A stretch of DNA of 34,349 nt, from NCBI GenBank assembly GCA_029781035.1, contig JAKOXK010000059.1:1-34349 (forward strand), written 5' to 3'. Position 1 is the first letter of the stretch. Every line of letters starts with the position of its first letter. Of this stretch, positions 16,389 through 24,019 are shown piece after piece. This DNA comes from Armatimonadota bacterium (GTDB taxonomy: Bacteria; Armatimonadota; Fimbriimonadia; Fimbriimonadales; Fimbriimonadaceae). The position numbers and the translations under genes are program-made. A model generated the notes under the pieces. The model was not told the origin of the DNA. It ran no database searches and saw only the letters and a program-made list of their open reading frames with translations.

Positions 16389-17699
16389 CTAGACGACGCG
16401 CAGGGGCTCAAGGGGAGTCGCGGTTTCGCTCGGCTCGATCCAGACGCCGTCCCCCTTGAGAAGGGCGATCAGTTCTTCGACGCCCCTTTCCTGGGGAATC
16501 CCGTGCTTGACGGCTTCCCGCTTGCGGTAGAGGGTGATCTTGCCCCCGGCGGCCCCAACGTAACCGTAGTCCGCATCGGCCATTTCGCCAGGGCCGTTGA
16601 CAATACATCCCATGACCGCGATGTCCAGACCCACCAGGTGACGCGTGGCCTCGCGAACCTCTCGAAGCACCGTCGGTAGGTTGAACTTCGTCCGACCGCA
16701 ACTCGGACAAGCAATGTATTCCACCTGGGTCTTGCGGAGCCCGCACGCTTGCAGGATTTCATAGCAGACAGGAATCTCGTTGACGGGATCCTCAGCCAAG
16801 CTGACTCGGATCGTGTCCCCGATCCCCTCCATCAAGAGGGTGGCGATTCCCGCTGTGGACTTCACTCTGGCGTACTGTCCGTCACCGGCTTCTGTCACAC
16901 CAAGGTGCAGTGGGTACGGCATGCCCTCGCGGTCGAGCCGGTCCGCCATCAATCGATTCGCGGCCACCATCACCGCGACCCGACTTGCCTTGGCGCTGAT
17001 GTTCACATTCTCGAAGCCGTGTTTCTCGCAGAGTCGGACGTACTCCAATGCACTCTCCACCATGCCTAATGGCGTGTCGCCATAGGTGACGAGCATCCGT
17101 TCGCTCAGTGACCCGTGGTTGACGCCGACCCGCATTGCCCGGCCATGCTTCAGACAAGCTTCGATGACGGGCACAAAGCTCTCCTCGATCGCTTGGGTCT
17201 CAGCCTTCCACTCGGCCTGACCATAAGCCAGTTCAGCCCGGAGACGGTCAATTTCCTCTTCATCGCGCCCTCTCAGGTCAACGGCCCCTTCTGTCGGGGC
17301 TTCGCTCTTCACTAGCTCTTGCGACCGGCTTCCATGCCGCTTGAACACAAAGAGGCCTGGGTTCACCCGGATTTCGTCCACGTGACGGGCAGCCTCGACC
17401 GCGATGGCCGTGCCTTGGTGGTGAACATCGGCAGTCATTGGCACGGGCCGATAAATCTCGGCCACTTTGGCCGCAATCTCCTCGAGGCATTGCGCTTCGC
17501 CCAGCGTCGGCGTCGTTACGCGGACGATCTCGGACCCAGCGCGGTGGAGGGCAATGATCTGCTCGACACAGGAGTCGACATTGCGCGTCTCCTCGGTGAT
17601 CATGCTTTGAACAACGACCGGGTGGCCGTCGCCCATCGTGACCGATCCGATCCGGCACGGCTTGGTCTTCCGTCGTGGGTACGTGGCTTCAAGGCTCAT
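16389..17699 (-). CDS. ispG: 4-hydroxy-3-methylbut-2-enyl-diphosphate synthase IspG (inserted form)
   Basis: 436 residues from the ATG at 17699. IspG (GcpE) converts methylerythritol cyclodiphosphate to HMBPP, the penultimate step of the MEP isoprenoid pathway, using a [4Fe-4S] cluster and reducing partner. TIM barrel: '[14 protein letters not shown]', 'VPMTADVHH', 'EIRVNPG'. Cluster ligands: C331 and C334 in '[11 protein letters not shown]', C365 and E372 in '[16 protein letters not shown]'. Between 'RVNPG' and '[13 protein letters not shown]' there are about 45 extra residues relative to the E. coli enzyme, a feature of the Chlamydia/Bacteroidetes/plant-type enzyme, but the large extra domain of that type is absent. 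TAGAAT ends 9 bp before the ATG. It is the only MEP gene in the window. Confidence 0.95.
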   Translation of the reverse strand: MSLEATYPRRKTKPCRIGSVTMGDGHPVVVQSMITEETRNVDSCVEQIIALHRAGSEIVRVTTPTLGEAQCLEEIAAKVAEIYRPVPMTADVHHQGTAIAVEAARHVDEIRVNPGLFVFKRHGSRSQELVKSEAPTEGAVDLRGRDEEEIDRLRAELAYGQAEWKAETQAIEESFVPVIEACLKHGRAMRVGVNHGSLSERMLVTYGDTPLGMVESALEYVRLCEKHGFENVNISAKASRVAVMVAANRLMADRLDREGMPYPLHLGVTEAGDGQYARVKSTAGIATLLMEGIGDTIRVSLAEDPVNEIPVCYEILQACGLRKTQVEYIACPSCGRTKFNLPTVLREVREATRHLVGLDIAVMGCIVNGPGEMADADYGYVGAAGGKITLYRKREAVKHGIPQERGVEELIALLKGDGVWIEPSETATPLEPLRVV

Positions 17700-17749
17700 C
17701 TGCACTCGATTCTACGGAATCTTCCCGGCAAGACGTCCATAAGACCCGG

Positions 17750-17755
17750 TAACGT
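17750..17755 (+). promoter_or_regulatory. -10 element, leaderless start of the 17762 lipoprotein
   Basis: TAACGT, then six bases (CAGGAG), then ATG. The AGGAG touches the ATG with no spacer, so it cannot act as a normal Shine-Dalgarno; a leaderless start explains the spacing better. Confidence 0.5.
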
Positions 17756-17761
17756 CAGGAG

Positions 17762-18172
17762 ATGAAGTACCCGGTCGCACTGATTCTGGCCGTGGGCCTG
17801 CTCGCCGGATGTCAGCCCCAGTCGCGTTTGGTCGGTAAGTGGCGGGGCGACCTAGCTTTGTCAACTGCCACCATGCACATCGAGATCGAGCACAACGTTG
17901 ACCACACTTATGACGCCCGGACAGTCATCGGCCCCGTCACGATGAGGCAAAAAGGCACTTGGCGGCTTGAAGGAGACAATCTGACCACCAAGACGACTTG
18001 GACCGATGTCCAAGGGCCCGGCGTACCGTCCGAGCAACTGAGGTTGACGCGAGAGCACCTGGCCAAGTCTGTGGGAAAAGAAGCCCATGCGACGATCAAG
18101 TTCGAAGGGAACGACAAGATCGTGGAATCCGGCTCTCAGAACGGCCAGTTGACCCTTTCTAGAGTCAAGTAG
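17762..18172 (+). CDS. small lipocalin-like lipoprotein
   Basis: 136 residues with a lipobox 'LLAGCQ' and lipidated Cys at 17. After the signal the protein is beta-rich with a 'LVGKWRGDLAL' opening, then 'MHIEIEHNVDHTYDART', 'MRQKGTWRLEGDNLTTKT', which resembles lipocalin-like domains where 'GxWxG' starts strand A. Function and ligand are unknown. The gene is divergent from ispG (62 bp between starts) and ends with an 8-bp overlap with the convergent mrp gene. Confidence 0.75.
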   Translation: MKYPVALILAVGLLAGCQPQSRLVGKWRGDLALSTATMHIEIEHNVDHTYDARTVIGPVTMRQKGTWRLEGDNLTTKTTWTDVQGPGVPSEQLRLTREHLAKSVGKEAHATIKFEGNDKIVESGSQNGQLTLSRVK

Positions 18173-19238
18173 TCGCGGTTTGAAGGTCAGTCTGGGCGTG
18201 GGTCAGCACGCTCGACTGCGCCGCAATCTGTTTGGCGATCTCTTTGAAAGCCTCGGCTTGGGCACCCTCCGGATAAGCGATCAACGAAGGCAGCCCATCG
18301 TCGGAGGAAACGCTCACCTGACTGTCCAGGGGGATCGATCCCAAGTACTCGGTGTCAAGTACAGCCGCCAGCTCAGCACCGCTCATTCCCGAGAAGACGC
18401 GAGACGAAGTCCCACAGGTTGGGCAGACGAAGGTCGCCATGTTCTCGACCACACCCATGACTTGAACGTTCAGCCTCCTGAATAGCTGAGCTGCCTTGCC
18501 CGCAATGTTGGCAGCCACATTGTGGGGTGTCGTCACAAGTACAACGCCGGTCAGCGGGGCCAACTGGGCGAGGGACATCGGGGCGTCGCCGGTTCCCGGT
18601 GGCAGATCGACCAAGAGGTAGTCGAGCTCGCCCCAGTGAACGTCCTCCAGAAGCTGTTTGACAGTGCCAGCCACCATGGGTCCCCTCCAGAGGACGGCTT
18701 GACCGTCTTCCAACAGGAACCCGATCGACATCATTCTCACTCCAAAACGCTCGATGGGGATGATCTTCGCATCGCGCGTCAAGGGCCGTTCACTCGATAC
18801 GCCCATCATGAGGGGAACGCTCGGGCCGTAGACATCTGCATCCAGGATTCCTACAGTGGCACCCAGTTCTGACAGGGCGATGGCCAGGTTGACGGTGACT
18901 GTGCTCTTGCCAACCCCTCCCTTTCCGCTGGCGATCGCAATGCACTGCTTGACACCAGGAATGAGGTCTTGAGGTTCGGTCTGTCGGGCTCGCACCATCG
19001 CCGTCATAGAAACTTCGACTTCCTTGACTCCCGGCAACGCCGCCACGACCTCGTGGCATTGGTCCCGCAAGAGGTCTTTGACTGGACACGCGGGGGTCGT
19101 GAGCTCCACCTTGAATGACACGCGACCGTCCTCGATCGTGACGTCCTGGACAAATCCGAGGGTGACGATGTCGCGATGAAGGTCAGGGTCTTCCACTGAT
19201 CGAAGGGCGTTCAAGACATCGTCAACCGACAGACTCAT
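18165..19238 (-). CDS. mrp: Mrp/ApbC (NBP35-type) P-loop ATPase for Fe-S cluster transfer
   Basis: 357 residues from the ATG at 19238 (an upstream GTG adds six residues). N-terminal MIP18/DUF59 domain (about 3-85, 'VLNALRSVEDPDLHRDIVTL', with C51 in 'TTPACPVKD'), then a deviant Walker A 'SGKGGVGKST' (about 104-113), Walker B 'DYLLVDLPPGTGD', and the cluster-binding CxxC at C272/C275 ('FVCPTCGTSS'). Known family members carry [4Fe-4S] clusters to apoproteins in the cytoplasm; a client could be IspG or PurF in this window, but that is a guess. CATAAT ends 6 bp before the ATG (a near-TANNNT leaderless signal). Confidence 0.95.
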   Translation of the reverse strand: MSLSVDDVLNALRSVEDPDLHRDIVTLGFVQDVTIEDGRVSFKVELTTPACPVKDLLRDQCHEVVAALPGVKEVEVSMTAMVRARQTEPQDLIPGVKQCIAIASGKGGVGKSTVTVNLAIALSELGATVGILDADVYGPSVPLMMGVSSERPLTRDAKIIPIERFGVRMMSIGFLLEDGQAVLWRGPMVAGTVKQLLEDVHWGELDYLLVDLPPGTGDAPMSLAQLAPLTGVVLVTTPHNVAANIAGKAAQLFRRLNVQVMGVVENMATFVCPTCGTSSRVFSGMSGAELAAVLDTEYLGSIPLDSQVSVSSDDGLPSLIAYPEGAQAEAFKEIAKQIAAQSSVLTHAQTDLQTATT

Positions 19239-19244
19239 GGCTTG

Positions 19245-19250
19245 ATTATG
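19245..19250 (-). promoter_or_regulatory. -10-like element, leaderless start of mrp
   Basis: On the minus strand CATAAT, six bases (CAAGCC), then ATG at 19238. It differs from TANNNT in its first base, so it is a weaker case. Confidence 0.4.
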
Positions 19251-19289
19251 AGACACAGATCAAGAGGTACCTCGGGAAGTTAACGAACG

Positions 19290-19325
19290 GGCCGGAGGAT
19301 CGCCCTCTCGTCGAGTCCTCCGGCC
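19290..19325 (-). terminator. hairpin downstream of the ECF sigma gene (distal)
   Basis: GGCCGGAGGA (19290-19299) pairs with TCCTCCGGCC (19316-19325), a perfect 10-bp stem with a 16-nt loop. On the minus strand it follows the ECF sigma gene. A U-run is weak, so it may be a Rho-type or processing structure rather than an intrinsic terminator. Confidence 0.4.
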
Positions 19326-19343
19326 ACTTGAAACCGTCGAATC

Positions 19344-19361
19344 CGGGGGCCGTTGCCCCCG
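19344..19361 (-). terminator. hairpin downstream of the ECF sigma gene (proximal)
   Basis: CGGGGGC (19344-19350) and GCCCCCG (19355-19361) form a 7-bp stem with a 4-nt CGTT loop, 18 bp after the sigma-factor stop codon. There is no U-run on either strand. It is the first of two hairpins in the 3' region. Confidence 0.4.
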
Positions 19362-19378
19362 CCGAACCTCTGTTCCCC

Positions 19379-19954
19379 CTATACGCCCATCGCTACCGTC
19401 AGATCCTTCTTCAACAGGGCCCTCGCCCGGAACAACCAGGATTTGACGGTGCCCTCTGGCTTGTTCAACGCGCTCGCGATCTCGTTGACGTCCATGTGCC
19501 TGTAGTGGCGCATGACGATAATCTCGCGGTATCGGTCGGGCAATCGGGTAATCGCTTGCTGAACGACCGCGCCCTCTTGCCGGGCCTCCACACCTTCGCC
19601 CACGTCGGCCGACTCGTCGTAGAGCGAGTGTTCGTACTTTTCAATGCGGTCAGCCGAATGGCGCCGCTCACGGATCTGGTCGACGCAGCAGTTTGAACAA
19701 ATGCGCATCAACCAGGGCAGGAACGGTCGGTCCGCATCGAACGAGCCCAACGCTCGAAAGGCCTTGACAAAGGTCTCCTGCGTGGCGTCGTTTGCGTCGT
19801 CCACGTCTCGGAGCATGCGCAGGGCGTGAGCCCTGACTGCCGGTCGGTGTACGTCTACGAGCAGCTCCATCGCCACGCGTTCGCCGCGCTGCGCCCGGCG
19901 GACGAGGTGCTCTTCCCATTTCGGGACTCGGATGCTGAGATTCGTGCTTTGCAC
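19379..19954 (-). CDS. ECF-family RNA polymerase sigma factor (sigma 1)
   Basis: 191 residues from GTG 19954. Region 2: 'AHALRMLRDVDDANDATQETFVKAF' and 'FLPWLMRICSNCCVDQIRERR'; region 4: 'LPDRYREIIVMRHYRHMDVNEIASALN' then the helix-turn-helix 'PEGTVKSWLFRARALLKKDL'. It lacks an adjacent anti-sigma gene on its strand; the divergent gene at 20095 encodes an exported protein of unknown role. The start is probably leaderless (TATAGT six bases before GTG). Two 8-bp direct repeats lie upstream (19970-19977 and 19992-19999), possible operator sites. Envelope or extracytoplasmic stress response is inferred from the family. Confidence 0.92.
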   Translation of the reverse strand: MQSTNLSIRVPKWEEHLVRRAQRGERVAMELLVDVHRPAVRAHALRMLRDVDDANDATQETFVKAFRALGSFDADRPFLPWLMRICSNCCVDQIRERRHSADRIEKYEHSLYDESADVGEGVEARQEGAVVQQAITRLPDRYREIIVMRHYRHMDVNEIASALNKPEGTVKSWLFRARALLKKDLTVAMGV

Positions 19955-19960
19955 ACCTTC

Positions 19961-19966
19961 ACTATA
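19961..19966 (-). promoter_or_regulatory. -10 element, leaderless start of ECF sigma 1
   Basis: On the minus strand TATAGT, six bases (GAAGGT), then the GTG start codon. It fits TANNNT. Confidence 0.55.
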
Positions 19967-19969
19967 TGT

Positions 19970-19999
19970 CGAATTTCAAAGGTCAGTAGGCCGAATTTC
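19970..19999. repeat. pair of direct 8-bp repeats upstream of ECF sigma 1
   Basis: CGAATTTC occurs at 19970-19977 and 19992-19999, exactly 22 bp apart (about two helical turns), between the divergent sigma and exported-protein genes. Possible regulator binding sites. Confidence 0.35.
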
Positions 20000-20094
20000 T
20001 GAGTTTTGGGACCAGATGCCTACACAAGTCCTATTGCCGGACTTTATGATTCGGCCCTGGAGATTCGACTGGGTGCTGACCGACCATTTCACTT

Positions 20095-20973
20095 ATGTGG
20101 CACGGACGCCTGGTCTCGCAGATGATGCTGAGTGGGCCCATTGTGCTCTTAGGGGCGATTGCGATCAATGGAAGGGCCGGTGCTCCGCCTGATGACCGAC
20201 CCGCGTTTGGACCGACCGGACAGCAGCGGCTTCTGCAGTACGTCAAGCCGGTGAGGGACACACGGGTGCTTCTGAGCCTTCCTCCGAAGGAGATCTCGGG
20301 CCGGTTGTCGACGGTCGTGGCGGAATGGCTGGACCCCTACCACGCGGGAACGCTGATGCCCGTCTCACCCGTCGACTTCGACACGCCAAGCCAAGACACC
20401 GTGCTCGGTCAGATCCAAGACGCTCAGACACGCATCGTCTACGAGGTCAACGCACTCGCTGCCGACTATCGAGACAAACGGGACTACTCAAACGAGGCCC
20501 TGCTTCTGGCCCAATCGATCGAGCTCTCGAGCATCTGCAAGTACACCGAGTTTGCGACCGTACACAAGGGTGCTTACTCCCAGATTCGGTCTCTGAGGGA
20601 ACTGGTCAGGATCGCCCCGAACCTCGAACCTACAATCAGGCGGCAAGTAGCCAACGAGCTGTCGTTCGTTCGGAAGAAGGAAGGTCGCCTCGAGGCGGTG
20701 CTGCAACACGTTCGGGGCCTTCACACGACAAGCCTGGCTCGGCACGGCGAAACAGCGACGACGATCGAGATTTCGCAGAGTTATGGACTGCTGGCTGAAG
20801 CGATCGAGTCCCGAAAGCCGACGATGTTCAAGGAAGTCCGCGAGTCGAAGTTGATCGAAGACAACAGCGAGATGGCGACGGTCTGTTCCATCGCCAAGCT
20901 GGCGACGACTTCGGAAGCCGAGTACCACCAGGCCATGACGGCTGCGCTGGCTGAGTTTCAGTCGCCCAAGTAA
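20095..20973 (+). CDS. exported helical protein of unknown function
   Basis: 292 residues from the ATG at 20095; ATGs at 20122 and 20125 would give a tighter signal peptide ('MLSGPIVLLGAIAING'). After the signal the sequence is largely helical and charged, with no cysteine pair or known motif: 'IVYEVNALAADYRDKRDYSNEAL', 'SYGLLAEAIESRK'. It is divergent from ECF sigma 1 by 140 bp and has a 16-bp overlap at its end with the anti-sigma gene. Its place suggests it could belong to the sigma 1 regulon, but nothing in the sequence proves that. I do not recognise a family. Confidence 0.65.
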   Translation: MWHGRLVSQMMLSGPIVLLGAIAINGRAGAPPDDRPAFGPTGQQRLLQYVKPVRDTRVLLSLPPKEISGRLSTVVAEWLDPYHAGTLMPVSPVDFDTPSQDTVLGQIQDAQTRIVYEVNALAADYRDKRDYSNEALLLAQSIELSSICKYTEFATVHKGAYSQIRSLRELVRIAPNLEPTIRRQVANELSFVRKKEGRLEAVLQHVRGLHTTSLARHGETATTIEISQSYGLLAEAIESRKPTMFKEVRESKLIEDNSEMATVCSIAKLATTSEAEYHQAMTAALAEFQSPK

Positions 20974-21779
20974 AGGAGGCCGTCCATCCGGTCGAAGGAG
21001 AAGTGTCCTTCGACGGCTTTGGAATGAGCTGGATCGGCCGGGTTCAGCGTCCATGAAACCGGTGCGCCGGCATCGCTCACCTTCATGGCGACGGGTTCCC
21101 GGAACCTGTCCGCCGCAGCCTTCGCCAAGTCGCGGAGGGTGCCCTTGCCTTCCAAAGACGCGCTACCGAGCTTGCCCGGCACAGCGATCAAGACCGAATC
21201 TGAGCCCGACTCGATATCGAGCAGAACGGCCATGTCCTGGTCGTTGCTTAGAGCGCTGTCAAGGGATCGACCGCGAAGGTCGAACCGCTTCACAAGTTGG
21301 CCGGTCTCGACATCTTTCACATCGACGATGATGTTCGCTGGCCCGTGCTGAATCCTGGCCACGCCGTCTTTAGCCCGCAATGAAAGCCTCGACTCCTGAC
21401 TGACCGGAATCATGGGGGTGATGGCTTGCTTCGCGTTGTTCGACACGATCGAGACCACGGTGGAACCCACAACGAGGACGAACAGCCCACCAGCGAAGGC
21501 AAGTCTCCAGCCGGAAAGCCAACCCGCCGGTTGTCGGTGCTTCCTGTCAAGGACAGACCGGTCGATCCGCGCCATGATCCGCTCGTGCAAGTCGAAAGGT
21601 GCATCAATAGACCGTTGCCCCTCCAACTCGAGGGTACCGAGCAACTCGTCGAACTCCTTGTACTCAGTGGACAAGCGTGTGTCAGAACCCAGCGCCGTTT
21701 CAAGCGCTGTCCGTAGGCTGGGGCTCAGCGTCCCATCCCGGTACTCAGAGAAGAGTTCTCTTGCTTTCTCGGCCTTCAT
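20958..21779 (-). CDS. membrane-anchored anti-sigma factor, zinc-less
   Basis: 273 residues. The N-terminal 'ARELFSEYRDGTLSPSLRTALETAL' matches the anti-sigma domain helices, but lacks the HxxxCxxC ligands of the zinc-binding (zf-HC2) type. One membrane helix at about 91-112 ('WRLAFAGGLFVLVVGSTVV') separates it from an external domain of about 150 residues, mostly beta ('ANIIVDVKDVETGQLVKRFDL', 'MAVLLDIESGSDSVLIAV'). It lies 23 bp downstream of sigma 2 on the same strand, as anti-sigma genes usually do, so it likely holds sigma 2 at the membrane and responds to an envelope signal. AAGGA lies just before the ATG. Confidence 0.75.
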   Translation of the reverse strand: MKAEKARELFSEYRDGTLSPSLRTALETALGSDTRLSTEYKEFDELLGTLELEGQRSIDAPFDLHERIMARIDRSVLDRKHRQPAGWLSGWRLAFAGGLFVLVVGSTVVSIVSNNAKQAITPMIPVSQESRLSLRAKDGVARIQHGPANIIVDVKDVETGQLVKRFDLRGRSLDSALSNDQDMAVLLDIESGSDSVLIAVPGKLGSASLEGKGTLRDLAKAAADRFREPVAMKVSDAGAPVSWTLNPADPAHSKAVEGHFSFDRMDGLLYLGD

Positions 21780-21802
21780 TTCCTTGTCTGCCTCATTCGA
21801 CT

Positions 21803-22396
21803 TCAGCCCACTTGGAAAAGTTCCATGCTTCCCGCCAACAGGTCCCGAAGGGCCAACCGGGCCCGGTTCAAACGGCTCTTGACGGTTCCAAGGGGGAGGT
21901 CAAGCCGTTCGGCGATCTCTTCGTAAGTCAAGTTCTCCACGTGGTACATCACGAGCATCGCCTTCTGGTAATCGGGCATTTGGGACAGGGCGGACTGGAC
22001 GGCTGTCTCGCGCGCCGATCGCTCAGCTTCTTCGGCCGGGCCTGGCGAGAAATCCTGAACCTGGCGCTCGACTTCCCCGGTGTCCAGTTGGACTGAGCTC
22101 TCAAGGCTCGTGTGGAGCTTGCTCCGATCTTTCTTCTTGCGGTCCAAGTAGCAGTTGGTCAAGATACGGTAGAGCCAGGTGGCGAACGCGCTCTGGCTGC
22201 GGAAGTTCCCGATGGCATTGAACACGCGGACAAACGCTTCGGACACGATGTCAGCCGCCTCGTCGGGATCTCGCGTCAACCGAAAGGCGTACTGATACGC
22301 CTTTTGTTCGTACTGTCTGACGAGTGAGTCAAAGGCTGTCCGGTCTCCCCGTTGGCACTGCCGGATCAAGACGGCGTCGTCAATGGCCTGGCTCAT
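21803..22396 (-). CDS. ECF-family RNA polymerase sigma factor (sigma 2)
   Basis: 197 residues from the ATG at 22396, chosen because it gives an ATGA overlap with the DUF4446 stop and begins at the domain ('MSQAIDDAVLIRQCQRGDRTAFD'). An open frame continues upstream to 22513 but is antisense-like filler. Region 2: 'YAFRLTRDPDEAADIVSEAFVRVF', 'FATWLYRILTNCYLDRKKKD'; region 4: 'MPDYQKAMLVMYHVENLTYEEIAERL' with 'PLGTVKSRLNRARLALRDLL'. The anti-sigma factor follows by 23 bp, forming a sigma/anti-sigma pair regulated by an envelope signal. Confidence 0.95.
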   Translation of the reverse strand: MSQAIDDAVLIRQCQRGDRTAFDSLVRQYEQKAYQYAFRLTRDPDEAADIVSEAFVRVFNAIGNFRSQSAFATWLYRILTNCYLDRKKKDRSKLHTSLESSVQLDTGEVERQVQDFSPGPAEEAERSARETAVQSALSQMPDYQKAMLVMYHVENLTYEEIAERLDLPLGTVKSRLNRARLALRDLLAGSMELFQVG

Positions 22397-22914
22397 GGGC
22401 TGATCCGGGGCCTTGCCTTGGCCGAAGTCGCTTGCTCGATGGCCATCTCTTCCTCGGCCGTGAGGTGCCGTTCGGGCTTGCCGTTCACGAGTCCTTTTCC
22501 ATAGACGCGGCAACCTTCGCGGCCGACCAGGCTCGTCACAACCGCGCCGTTGCCCTCCTCGTCGTAGACGGCCAGCGAGAAGCTCTGGTTTCCTCCGACG
22601 TCGTCAAAGGCGTCAAACCGGACGAGGCCCACGTATCTCTTCGCTGAGCGCATTTTGCGTTCCAAAGTCTGGATCCGATCGTGGGCATCGTCCAATCTGC
22701 CCTGGTTCTCTAGGTGTTGCGTCATGTGCCGTTCCAACAAGCCCTCCAGGTTGTCGCTGTCGTTGCCTCGCAGAAGGCTCTGCCATTTGGCACGCATACG
22801 GCGGAACGCCAAGGTCTGCAACACCGACAGGACCGTCAGCGCGACCACCAGCACGCCCAGTAGAAGGAGGGCGCTGGCCGAGTTTTGGTTCAGGGACTGG
22901 AGTAACTGGGGCAT
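22393..22914 (-). CDS. DUF4446 family membrane protein
   Basis: 173 residues. A membrane helix at about 14-36 ('SALLLLGVLVVALTVLSVL') is followed by a charged helical stretch (about 40-90) and the DUF4446 core 'VGLVRFDAFDDVGGNQSFSLA', 'GNGAVVTSLVGREGCRVYGK' and 'ERHLTAEEEMAIEQA'. The family is common in Firmicutes, where it sits near sporulation or chromosome-partition genes; its activity is unknown. It is the first gene of a DUF4446-sigma-anti-sigma unit, with an ATGA start/stop overlap (22393-22396). Divergent from the signal peptidase gene. Confidence 0.88.
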   Translation of the reverse strand: MPQLLQSLNQNSASALLLLGVLVVALTVLSVLQTLAFRRMRAKWQSLLRGNDSDNLEGLLERHMTQHLENQGRLDDAHDRIQTLERKMRSAKRYVGLVRFDAFDDVGGNQSFSLAVYDEEGNGAVVTSLVGREGCRVYGKGLVNGKPERHLTAEEEMAIEQATSAKARPRISP

Positions 22915-22983
22915 GGAGGAAAGGAATAGCTTCCGATAGATGAAGTATAACCGGAGTGCTGTCCCGCTCTTCCTCTTCAGTCT

Positions 22984-23529
22984 ATGCCTAACCGTCGACG
23001 CGTCGCAATCACGAGCTTTGGCGCCTTCCTCCTAGGTGTCCTCGGGTTCCTTCTGTTCTTTAGAATGAACTTCAAAAGCGTCGAGGTGAGGGGGCAGAGC
23101 ATGGAGCCCACGTTCGAGTCAGGCCGTCGCTTGCTGATGAGCAGCGCCTATTGGCTGGTAGGTCCGATCCGCAAGAACGACATCGTCGTCCTCAAGGAAC
23201 CGGAGTCCGGCGACACCATCATCAAGAGGGTCAAGGGCTTGCCGGGGGACGTCATCGACTTTGCCGACATACCCATCTCTTGGAGTTTCAGCCAGGGCGA
23301 GTATCGGGTTCCTGAGGGCACTTACTATGTTCTTGGGGACAACCGAATGGTCTCACAGGACAGCCGCATGTATGGGCCCTTCGAGACTTCGGACGTCCTG
23401 GGCAAGGTCGTCATTTTTGGCCACGAGCCGTGGTTCTACGGCATCTTGGGCCTTGCTACCTTGGCCGTCGTCGCCTCGGGCATTGCCACGCTTTTGGAGG
23501 GCAAGGCAGCCGCGAGGGTAAAGAAATGA
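22984..23529 (+). CDS. lepB: signal peptidase I
   Basis: 181 residues. N-terminal membrane helix (about 7-26), then the S26 catalytic boxes: Ser39 in 'VRGQSMEPTF', 'NDIVVLKEPE', general base K81 in 'TIIKRVKGLPGD', and 'YYVLGDNRMVSQDSRMYGPF'. A second membrane helix follows near the C-terminus ('YGILGLATLAVVASGIATLL'), which is less usual for short forms. It cleaves signal peptides of exported proteins, several of which are encoded in this window. Its stop overlaps the Nudix gene start as ATGA. Confidence 0.95.
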   Translation: MPNRRRVAITSFGAFLLGVLGFLLFFRMNFKSVEVRGQSMEPTFESGRRLLMSSAYWLVGPIRKNDIVVLKEPESGDTIIKRVKGLPGDVIDFADIPISWSFSQGEYRVPEGTYYVLGDNRMVSQDSRMYGPFETSDVLGKVVIFGHEPWFYGILGLATLAVVASGIATLLEGKAAARVKK

Positions 23530-24019
23530 GCAAGTTCCCCTCTGGAAAGTACGGCCGTCAACGACTCGAGTTCTTCCCCGCCCCCTTTAGAGCCCCCCTC
23601 AGAGCCTTCGCTGCACTCGTCTTCCCCTGGCTCGAAGACAAAGTCCTCATTTGCAACATCGAAGACCGTGGCTGGTGCATTCCAAGCGGTCGGGTCGAGC
23701 CGAACGAGTCCTCGATCGAGGCTGCTGTCCGTGAGGCTAAGGAAGAGGCTGGCGCCATCCTCGAAGACGTCTTGTATCTCGGCTGTTACCGCATCACGGA
23801 GAGAGGCGAAGTCCGGTGGGCCGATGTCTACGCCGCCCGAGTCAAAGACTTGGTGGACATTCCCGAGGAGTTCGAATCGATGGGCGTCAGATCCTGCCCT
23901 TGGAGAAGCTGCCCCTGATCTACCACTTGTGGAATCCGCTCACCGAAGCGGTGTTCCACTATTCGGCCGAGGTTCTCAGAAGGCACGCCATCGCCCTCGA
24001 CATGCTCGACAAAAAGTGA
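23526..24019 (+). pseudogene. Nudix hydrolase interrupted by a -1 frameshift
   Basis: The ATG at 23526 overlaps the lepB stop (ATGA). In this frame about 130 residues are read, including the Nudix box 'GRVEPNESSIEAAVREAKEE' (box G55 to the REUxEExG motif, complete), then it ends at 23918 in an unrelated tail. In the other frame, from about 23881 to a TGA at 24017-24019, the sequence 'ILPLEKLPLIYHLWNPLTEAVFHYSAEVL' continues as a normal family C-terminus. Joining the two needs a one-base shift in the segment 23881-23895; a lost base near 23888-23891 would restore the frame. It may be a true pseudogene, a sequencing error or programmed -1 frameshifting. The substrate is unknown. It abuts purF end to end. 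Confidence 0.8.

Noticed and set aside
17756-17761. CAGGAG as Shine-Dalgarno for the 17762 lipoprotein
   Set aside because: It touches the ATG with no spacer, and TAACGT six bases upstream suggests a leaderless start.
22397-22513. Longer N-terminus of sigma 2 (from 22513)
   Set aside because: The extra residues are inside the DUF4446 gene in another frame and do not match the sigma family; the ATGA start at 22396 fits better.
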